A stretch of 64,000 nucleotides of DNA from Calcarisporiella thermophila CBS 279.70 (Eukaryota; Calcarisporiellomycota): assembly GCF_041956535.1 (NCBI RefSeq), contig NW_027192196.1, positions 514,921 through 578,920 on the forward strand, in the 5' to 3' direction. Numbering within the stretch: position 1 is the first letter of the stretch; each line of letters opens with the position of its first letter. Shown here piece by piece: positions 56,638-64,000 of this stretch. Made by a program: the position numbers and the translations under genes. Below the pieces are notes generated by a model. The model was not told where the DNA came from, made no database searches, and saw nothing but the letters and a program-made list of their open reading frames with translations.

Positions 56638-56958
56638 ATGAGCACGCCGATCAAACTCACCGAGGAAGAGCGCAGAGTTGAGCTCCAGCCTCTGCTTGCT
56701 TGCAAGTGGGCCATGGTCGAGGGCCGCGATGCGATCAAGAAGACGTTCTTATTTAAAAACTTCAACGAGGCATTCGGATTCATGACGCGCATTGCTCTTG
56801 CCGCCGATAAATGCGACCACCATCCCGAATGGTTCAACGTATATAATCGCGTGGAGGTGACGTGGTCGACCCATGACTGCTCGGGCTTAAGCATGCGCGA
56901 CGTGGAGAGTGCTCGGTTCTGTGATCAGGTCTACTCAACATTGGTTAATTCGCAATAA
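56638..56958 (+). CDS. pterin-4a-carbinolamine dehydratase
   Basis: Single-exon, 106-residue protein of the PCD/DCoH family. The enzyme dehydrates 4a-hydroxytetrahydrobiopterin to regenerate the cofactor used by aromatic amino-acid hydroxylases. The fold reads [36 protein letters not shown] and the active-site signature [18 protein letters not shown] with the two catalytic His residues, then a third conserved His in THDCSGL and a closing Asp (SMRDVE). Length fits the family exactly. The 5' leader contains an A run just before the ATG. The hydroxylase partner is not in the window. Confidence 0.96.
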   Translation: MSTPIKLTEEERRVELQPLLACKWAMVEGRDAIKKTFLFKNFNEAFGFMTRIALAADKCDHHPEWFNVYNRVEVTWSTHDCSGLSMRDVESARFCDQVYSTLVNSQ

Positions 56959-58530
56959 ACTTGGTCATCGCGGATAAAACATAGCCTCTTCTCTAGTTGT
57001 GTTCATTGTGCTTTTTTGTGTGCTTTGCCTGCTTTTCTCTTCGTCCATATGGTTGGATAGAGTTTGAGAGTTTGAAATTTCTACTTTCCCACTACATAAA
57101 GAGATTTCATATCAGATGCATAAGAGTCAGTCTTTCTAGAGCAGGGTGTGAAGAGAGGCCACCTTCGCCACGCTGCCTCCCCACCCTAACATGAGCCATA
57201 CAAGTCTATTTTGGAATGCGCAAATCCCATCCCTGGATAAGGGCCTATAAATGGAACGTCCCAATTTCTCTTTCGAAACTACCAATTTTCTGGCCAGAAA
57301 AAAGGATTGCCGCGGCCTACAAGAGAAAGGGTAGCCGCGCTAATCCCTTGAAGATACTGCGATCCGTAGTAATGATATTCTGGGGCTCCTCCTCGGATCC
57401 GCCGTACCATTGGTCGCAGTACCATTGAAGCTATCGCTCTTAACCTAGCACAAGAGCGTCCCAGTTCCGGTATGCGCCCGGTGGTTTGTTTTGAAAAGTT
57501 AACAACAAGATTCCCTCCGGCCAAAGGATGTTTAAGCATCCCCCCAAACTGATTGGTGATGGAATGCAGATGATATGCAGAGCACCACTCGACCAAGGCC
57601 CGCATGGAAAGCGAGGGAGGAGTGACAGCGAACAAATAAGCGATCCCAGCATGCATGCCGATGGCTGTATAACAGGTGGGGATACATCATGAAGATGGGC
57701 GAGTCCCTGGGGGAGAAGCTGTGGTCAAAGGGCCTAGTCGACACCGGCCCGGTGGATCGAGTGGGCATATTCTTCGCTAATACAACGATGGTCTTAGGAT
57801 AGAGAGGCGCTAATAGAGGGTTGCCGTGCGGCGAAGAGGGCCTGTTGTATGGGGGGATTTCCACTGGGGAGGAGAGGGGGGATCGGCTCTGGCCGGGACG
57901 GCCATTCAGAGCGAGAGGCCTTTCATAGGCCGCTCCTCTTATAGACACATGAAGGCCTTGCAAAGAGGTTCTATTTTTTCCATTGCATTGCAGCTTAGAT
58001 TCGGCCGATTCCCCCCCGAGCTAAGTTGCAATTGCAACCCAGCCGGCAAATGGGGAGCCAAGCCTCCTCCAGACGAGCCCATTATTTGTTTGTTGTTTCA
58101 AAGGCTCCACTGATATTAAATTAAAACCTTTCTCATCTCTGCTGGGTGCGGGCGGGCGGGCGTGCCAAAAAAGGCGCGAATGCCGCCTGTTTAGAATAGT
58201 CATATTGGGCGCGATCGCAGCTCACAGGGGGGGCCGCGATGACACTGCCCTGGGGCAAGCGGCCTGATTTAGGGAGGATTCTGCTCGTGTGGACACCTTG
58301 TTCCGCTTTCAATAGGTCGGGGCCCCTCCTGAGTATACAAAGTTTTAGCTTTGTAACACCCATTGTTTTTTCGATTGTCTTTTTCCAATTTTCTTTTTCT
58401 CACTCTCTCTTTGTTTATTCTCCTTCTGCTCCCTTCCCGATTGCCCTCGCTTGCTTCCTGCCTGCCCATCCCTGCCCTGTCGCCTCTGATTGCACACCGC
58501 CTCCTCTTGGATTGACCCAGGGATTTTGCC
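56959..58530. other. long intergenic region with unrecognised ORFs
   Basis: About 1.6 kb. Two minus-strand frames overlap out of phase (57279-57656 and 57532-57963); both are moderately protein-like but match nothing I recognise. Near 58330-58520 the plus strand is pyrimidine-rich, probably the promoter/leader of the HSF-type gene. A decayed gene between 57280 and 57960 cannot be excluded. Confidence 0.4.
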
Positions 58531-59993
58531 ATGAACATTAGCGGGCAATCCCGATCATCGCTCGACCTCTCGTCTCAACTGAATCGCCTCTCATCCGCCG
58601 TCCCCTCGCCTATGATTTCGCCCACATCTCCCTTCACCCTCAATTCCCCCTGTCTCGAGCCTGAATTTATTGGACTGGGGACTAATCTGCAGACCTACTC
58701 ATCCATGAACGCCCACCAGAACGGGAATAGCAACAATAACAAGATGAACACCAACACCTTTGTCCACAAGCTCTACAAGTATGTCTCTTGATGATGACAA
58801 ACGCGTGTCCAGCCCATGGTTGCTGACGGCATCTTGCCCTTTATTTTATTAGCATGGTTATCGATAAAAAACACCAGCATCTCATTTGCTGGAATTACAC
58901 CGGCACCAGCTTCATAGTCGCCAACATTGTGTAAGCTCCCTCTCTCTTTCTCAGCTTGTATTAGGCTTGTTTTCCCTGTCTTCCCCAACTGAACCCATCT
59001 TCTGCTTGCCTTTAAAGCGAATTTGCGAGCGAGGTCCTCCCTATCCATTTCAAGCACAACAACTTCTCAAGCTTTGTGCGCCAGCTGAACATGTATGGAT
59101 TCCACAAGGTGAATCGTTCTCCGCGCGGCCACCGAGCCAGCAGCGAGAACCAGATCTGGGAGTTCTCGCATCCCAAATTTCTTCGCGGCCGCCCCGACCT
59201 CCTCTTTGACATCAAGCGCAAAGCCCTCGACGCCGACTCCCTGCGAAGAGACGCAGGCGATTTACAGGGGATCGTGTCGATGATGCAAGTGGCTCAGTCG
59301 GACATGCTACAGCAGTTAACCGTGTTGCAGGACAACTTTAATGAGGTAGTAAGAGAGTTGGGGGAGACCCGCCGGCGGCAGGCCTTGCAGCAGCAGATGA
59401 TCAAGGACCTCACGGAATTTGTTTCCCAACACCATGGTAACTCATCCTCCATCTCCCCTCCTAGCGGAGGAGGTTGTAGAGAGGGCTTGAAACACTAATA
59501 ACCGTGCTCTATGTTCTCATCAGGTTCCGTTCCCCCGGAGCTTTCGTTCGAACACTACGAGATCAAGCAAGAGGTCGCCCGCCCGTCCACTCTCGGCCAT
59601 TTCGAGAGTGGCGCCGCTTCCGGCCCCGGCCACCCCTTGCCTTTTGAATTCGGGTCAACCGCCGAATCTTGCGAAAAATTCGCCCCCAGTTCAGCCGACG
59701 CGCTTCACCTACAGATCAATGATGCCCCCAAGGCCAACCAGAATCACTTACAGTGGGAGCAGTTGGCCCATGGGTTCCACCAGAGCTTTGCCTCCATCTC
59801 TGGGACTGGCGGCGAGATGCATTCCGCCGCCGAGGGCACCGATGTCATGGAAGAAGGAGGCGGGGGAGGCGGTGGCGGCGGCAGTGGCGGTGATGAGGGG
59901 AAAGTGAAGCAAGGTCACGTGGCGAGCGCGGCCAACGGACTCCTCGAGCACGCTGTATTCTCCTTCCCCCATGACACATCGAATAATACATAG
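58531..59993 (+). CDS. HSF-type DNA-binding transcription factor (Mga1/Sfl1-like)
   Basis: Four exons (58531-58778, 58853-58930, 59018-59436, 59524-59993) give 404 residues. A Ser/Pro-rich N-terminus leads into an HSF-type winged-helix domain at about residues 75-180: [44 protein letters not shown] and [13 protein letters not shown] coiled coil follows ([19 protein letters not shown]), then a disordered C-terminus with a run of nine or more glycines. The DNA-binding region is followed by [20 protein letters not shown] as in this family. True HSF1 has two hydrophobic heptad repeats plus an activation domain; the shorter form here is more like Mga1/Sfl1 regulators of morphology and stress. Target sites would contain GAA repeats. 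The intron positions split the DNA-binding domain. Confidence 0.92.
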
Positions 59994-60461
59994 TCGGCAT
60001 GAGGGAGTTACAATCGTATATCAAGATATATAAGGATAACCTAGAGTTTTTTTTTGTGTATGCTATTCTTTGCCGTCACCTTCCCCCTTCTCTCTGCTCC
60101 TCCTCCTCCTCCTCCTCTTCGACTTCTTCTCTGCCAAATCCTTGCTATTATATATCATACATGTTGCTAAACGCTATGATATATTTTTAATCATTATCTT
60201 TTTCTTTTTGTGTTGCGTCCCAAGCAAAAATTTACGGTCGAGAATTCTTTATATTTTTTCCAATGTACTTCCAATTGCTGTTTTCTCCTCATCTTTCTTC
60301 TTGAGTTTCCGAGTCTCTTTTTTCCTTTTCCTTTTTCTTTTTTCTTTTCTTTTTTGTTTTATATGATCACAGTCAGTATAAAGTAGCTTTTTGTTACATT
60401 TATGCGTGGGTTGAAGAAACTCTTCGGGTCTGAATGTCACTGATTTGGATTCATTTCTTTA
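59994..60461. other. AT-rich intergenic, NAD kinase promoter
   Basis: About 470 bases, pyrimidine-rich (CTC)n-like stretch near 60098-60120 and T-rich sequence. No gene. Confidence 0.6.
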
Positions 60462-62500
60462 ATGAGTTCACGTGGAATTTTCAAGAATCCGGAGTCGCGT
60501 TTTTCATACGCCCTCGATCCACTTTTTCCCTTTCACTCCCCATCGAGTGCTAAGACGGCCCGCAGCATGCAGCAGCAGTGCCAACTCAAACTGACACACA
60601 GCTTCCGCGAATCCTCGGCCTATGCCCACGTGGACGGTAGTTGGCAACGATTGTTGGGATCTAACCCAGGCTGGGTGGCAAATGCTAATTCCACATTTAT
60701 CGTTGGATTTTAGTAAGCGAGCTGACCTACCGAGGGCTTGTAGACGCATTTAGACGGGTGTTTGAAGATTTTGATGAGTCCTCCTGTCAATTGCAGTGGA
60801 AAGACTACGATGGAGACTGGGTCTGCCTCTCACCAAGTAATTCACCCTTTTTTGCAACTGCTTTGTTTTGAAACATTTAAGTAACGCAATGATGTCATCC
60901 ATTGGGTAATCCAGATGAGGAAGGACTCGATCTCCTGCGAGAGCACAGCAAAAACTCTGGGCACAAACTCCATGTACGATGCAATGCAAGCATTAGAGAG
61001 GTGAGAATAGATTCTTCGTCGACAATCGATCTGCCTATGGCTGCTGATTAATACTTGAATGCGTGGATGTCTTGTGTAGGCGGTGAATCGAGACACCCTC
61101 TCCGTTCCTATGAGCCTGGATAATCTACTAAAATTGTAAGCATCTACCGGAGGATTTTGGCGAAGTCTCCTCTACCTCTGCATCTCACCCCCTCTTTCAA
61201 TCCCCTCATTACCTAGATATTCCTGTAGCATCGACGAAACCTACGATCTCGATCATGCAGTCGTCCGCCTTGGGACCATGGACCGCGTTTTGCTAGCCAC
61301 CAAACCAGGCGAGCCTCAGCTTGTCACCTACACTCGAGAGACGGCCCAATGGCTCCTTGAGACGTTTAGCCACCTCCATGTCTATGTTGCGGATGTCATC
61401 ATCAACAAACCGAAATTTCAACGGGAAAAGTTGCCCAAAGACATTGGGTCACGGCTGCACATGTGGTCGCAGTACAGCTTTCCACAGAACATCGACCTGG
61501 TCATTGTGTTGGGGGGCGATGGCACTGTTCTCTTCGCTTCATGGATGCTGCAAGATCAGATCGTTCCTATCATTGCCTTTAATCTCGGATCTCTCGGGTG
61601 CGCACCAGTTTTTTTTTTTTTCTTTTTATTTCTTTATGACACGAAACGATACCTCTAAAATATGTCAAGCACGGATCTAACTTATGGATTTTTTTTTTTT
61701 TTAGATTTTTGACCATATTCGATTACGATAATCACCGTGAGGTACTCCGCGACATCATTGAAGAACGAAAGACCCGTATGAATGTGCGGATGCGCATCCA
61801 TTGCTCCATTTTTAAGTTGGAGGATAAGCTGGACCAGAAGCAGGCGGTGCTGGATGACATCGACAATAGCCTCAATGGCCCAGGTACATCCAATGGCGAC
61901 GCAGCCGGCGATGCCGCCGGTGCTGATCAAAACTTCGACCACGATTGTACCCCTACAGCCCAATTCCATGTGCTGAATGAGGTTGTGATTGATAGGGGTG
62001 CCTCCCCCAGCATGCTGCAGTTCCATATCTGCATCGATGAGATTCTAGCTGCCTCCATCCTTGCCGACGGCCTGGTACTTGGTGAGTTTCGTGTGGCGAT
62101 GGCAGAGTAGGTAGAATCTTCCGCCTTGCTAAACTCTGCTTGTCTTTTAGCGACCCCCACCGGCTCAACTGCATATTCACTCTCTGCGGGCGGTCCCGTC
62201 GTCCACTCTGGGTTTTCCGTCATCGTTACCCCAATTGCCCCCCACTCTCTCACCTCTCGGCCCATGATTGTTCCCGGCAACAAACGCATCCGAGTGTATG
62301 TCGCCGAGTCCAGCCGCGGGTCTGGCTGGGTGAGCTTTGACGGGCGGAACCGTACTTCGCTGCAGAAGGGCGACTGGCTCGAGATTCGGCCCAGCCATTA
62401 TCCCGTGCTGACGGTGAGTCGGGACGGGCCGAGCCAGGACTGGATCAACAGCCTGAACTCGCAGTTCCATTGGAACAGCCGACGAGAGCAAAAGTTGTAG
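60462..62500 (+). CDS. NAD kinase with N-terminal PB1-like domain
   Basis: Seven exons (60462-60636, 60714-60836, 60915-61000, 61080-61135, 61217-61597, 61705-62081, 62151-62500) give 515 residues, all phases consistent. Residues 1-36 are a polar leader. Residues about 40-122 look like a PB1 domain: QCQLKLTHSF, ELTYRGLVDAFRRVFEDF, an OPCA-like acidic loop WKDYDGDWVCLSPNEEGLDL and a closing strand HKLHVRC. The ATP-NAD kinase core follows: RVLLATKPGEPQL, nucleotide loop LVIVLGGDGTVLFAS, NLGSLGFLTIFD, NEVVIDRG, and the second motif ATPTGSTAYSLSAGGPVVH. The enzyme phosphorylates NAD (or NADH) to NADP(H), the cell's main source of reducing cofactor. PB1 domains mediate partner binding; I know of no fungal NAD kinase with one, so the fusion is unusual. 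No mitochondrial leader is obvious. Confidence 0.93.
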
Positions 62501-63015
62501 ACTGATTTTATTAAAGTTTTTGTGCTTTTCTTTTTTTTTTTCCATTTTGATCCATTTCCCCCCCCCCCCCCACTTTTGATATCGATTTCGTCTTGCTTTG
62601 CCATTGAAGGCGTTCGTTATTTATTTTATGTTATACTACACACACATATAAACAAGTCGATGTATTTTATTTCGCGCGGCCGAAGTAGGTTTCATTGGTC
62701 GGCGAGAGGAGAAGGAAATAATGGGCAGCGCTTGAATATCGGGTAGTAGAAACAAATAGCAGACAAAAAACAGCACAAGAAGAGAGGAAGCGACATCACA
62801 TGCAAAAGAGGGGAAAAACCGTGGTGGATTAAGGGAAAAGAGGGAAACGAAGGAAAAAACGAAGAGCAACATTAAATAAGTCGAGAGATAAAGAATATAA
62901 AAAAAAGAGTCTGACTAGATAGTAAAAGAGAAAAACATTGATCCAACCAAAAACTGAGAAAAAAAAAAATAAAAGTGTCTATGATGGGGACGATACAAAG
63001 TCCGTTGTGAAGGGT
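62501..63015. other. convergent intergenic with poly-C/poly-A runs
   Basis: Between the 3' ends of the NAD kinase (+) and the phospholipase C gene (-). Contains a C run near 62559-62571 and an A-rich purine stretch on the plus strand (62760-62980). No gene. Confidence 0.65.
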
Positions 63016-64000
63016 TTATTTCCTCTCATACTCCACTCGAATCTTCACAAACAGAGTGCTGAACAAGCATCGCTCCCCGTTGGCGTCGTAAAGCGGGAGG
63101 TGGCGATATCCCTCGGGAATCCCCACCAGCGGCATGCAACACCACGCCACCACGTCGTTCATCTTGAGGTCCCGGTCCATCACGTGGAACCGCAGCATCA
63201 AAAGCTCGGGGAGCTCGACGTCGTTCAGAGTGAACTGCACCACCTCATTCCAGGTCGGGTTGAATCCATTGTCCGTCACGGACTTGGACTGATACCGCAA
63301 CGCCACCCCATGTCCAAAGATCTCAATGGAACAAAAGGGGTCGATGACATCGGACGTGCTCACGTCCACAGGACGAGGCAGCTGCTGCGCCGATATCAGG
63401 TGAATCTCCACATGGCGCGGGCATGGTGCTTCCCATGGAGTTTCCTCCTCGGACGGCTCTGGCACCTCGCTTTTGGCTCTCAGAGCCTTGGGCTTGAGCA
63501 CGTACCCCGTTTTCCCGTTCTTCCGAAACATGGCTCGGTTGATTTGCATCCCGCGGTCGAACGTCTGGTAGTTCAACGCGACAAACTGGCATCCCACCGC
63601 CCACAGCGGCAGAGGATCGTAGTTCGACGAGTTGATGCGCAAACCTCCTGGGTATACCCGCGAGAGATATCGTCTGTTGTATTGCACGAAAGCCTCACGA
63701 TTCGACTTGGCCAGACGGAGTGCGGTGCGTTCCGAAAACGAGGAGATCTGGAACTCGTCCTTAACCACTACGAAGGAAGGAGAGAGAGAGAAAAAAAAGG
63801 GGGGAGGGGGGGGGGATCGGTGAGTTTGGCATGGTCTACAGATGGATAGGCGCTCGCAGGGAGCATGGGGGACTCGCGACCTACTTTGAAAGCCTTTGAA
63901 TTTCTTGGCCTTGCAGTACACGACCACGTTCGACAGGGCCTTGGAGATCTTTTGCTCGCCCTTCTCCTCCTTGCTGGACCGCCTCTTCTTCGCCGACTCA
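63016..64000 (-). CDS. PI-specific phospholipase C, C-terminal part (5' partial)
   Basis: The minus-strand gene enters the window at 64000 and ends at 63016. A Lys/Arg/Glu-rich linker (ESAKKRRSSKEEKGEQKIS) leads into the PLC Y domain: ALSNVVVYCKAKKFKGFQ (split by an intron with a donor near 63884), then QISSFSERTALRLAKSNREA, YNRRYLSRVYPGGLRINSSN and YDPLPLWAVGCQFVALNYQT. A C2 domain follows (VEIHLISAQQLPRP, DPFCSIEIFGHG, NPTWNEVVQFTLND, RFHVMDRDLKMNDVVAWCCM), with several calcium-site Asp residues visible. The enzyme cleaves PIP2 to IP3 and diacylglycerol at the membrane in the PLC-delta style usual in fungi. The X domain, EF-hands and any PH domain lie outside the window. Confidence 0.95.
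   Translation of the reverse strand, partial: ESAKKRRSSKEEKGEQKISKALSNVVVYCKAKKFKGFQSRSRVPHAPCERLSICRPCQTHRSPPPPPFFFSLSPSFVVVKDEFQISSFSERTALRLAKSNREAFVQYNRRYLSRVYPGGLRINSSNYDPLPLWAVGCQFVALNYQTFDRGMQINRAMFRKNGKTGYVLKPKALRAKSEVPEPSEEETPWEAPCPRHVEIHLISAQQLPRPVDVSTSDVIDPFCSIEIFGHGVALRYQSKSVTDNGFNPTWNEVVQFTLNDVELPELLMLRFHVMDRDLKMNDVVAWCCMPLVGIPEGYRHLPLYDANGERCLFSTLFVKIRVEYERK

Noticed and set aside
62938-63849. Plus-strand 303-codon ORF over the phospholipase C gene
   Set aside because: Antisense mirror of the Y/C2 domain exon; the minus strand has unmistakable family motifs.

Overview
The window is nuclear DNA of a fungus. The evidence is a dense set of intron-containing eukaryotic genes (introns about 50-100 nt, GT-AG, often GTAAGT...TAG/CAG), GC-balanced exons set in AT-rich intergenic DNA, and a typical fungal gene set: Hsp104, a Pho80-type cyclin, a LIM-C1-RhoGAP, a fungal PIN-like carrier, an HSF-type factor, calcineurin B and a conventional kinesin. 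The phylum cannot be fixed from the sequence alone; an early-diverging filamentous lineage is possible. No CRISPR array, rRNA or complete tRNA was seen.

Layout. 1-5 kb: 3' part of an MCT-like MFS transporter, a membrane-anchored glycogen/AMPK-CBM protein, and a compact MscS channel that looks bacterial. 5.5-11 kb (minus): kinesin-1 heavy chain and a cold-shock-domain RNA-binding protein. 12-19 kb (plus): a DHHC palmitoyltransferase and an HLTF/Rad5-like HIRAN-SNF2 ATPase. 19.7-32.6 kb (minus): an Ark/NAK kinase, Hsp104, a G-protein alpha subunit and a LIM-LIM-C1-RhoGAP. 33-39.5 kb: PRELI/Ups protein (+), winged-helix protein (-), SLC35F-type transporter (-), Pho80-like cyclin (-). 41-45.5 kb: PIN-like carrier (+), CoA-binding-fold protein (-), membrane RING-H2 ligase (-). 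46-49.9 kb: an AT-rich eroded island with an aldo/keto reductase pseudogene, a Tc1/mariner transposase relic and a tRNA-like hairpin. 49.9-56 kb: aftiphilin-like acidic-Phe protein (+), TBC protein (+), calcineurin B (-), and a 55-residue secreted Kex2-type peptide precursor (-) too short for a normal ORF screen. 56.6-64 kb: pterin dehydratase (+), HSF-type regulator (+), a PB1-NAD kinase fusion (+) and the C-terminal half of a PI-specific phospholipase C (-).

No operon or biosynthetic cluster is evident. Several genes belong to common signalling themes (G-alpha, PLC, calcineurin B; RhoGAP, kinase and trafficking genes; Hsp104 and HSF-type factor), but this looks like ordinary gene density rather than a cluster. 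The most unusual items are variants of known families: a PB1 domain fused to NAD kinase, a TBC protein lacking its Arg and Tyr catalytic residues, an HLTF-like protein with half a RING, a DHHC enzyme with Pro-Trp replaced by Gln-Leu after the active cysteine, an intron-containing bacterial-type MscS, and the small secreted peptide gene.
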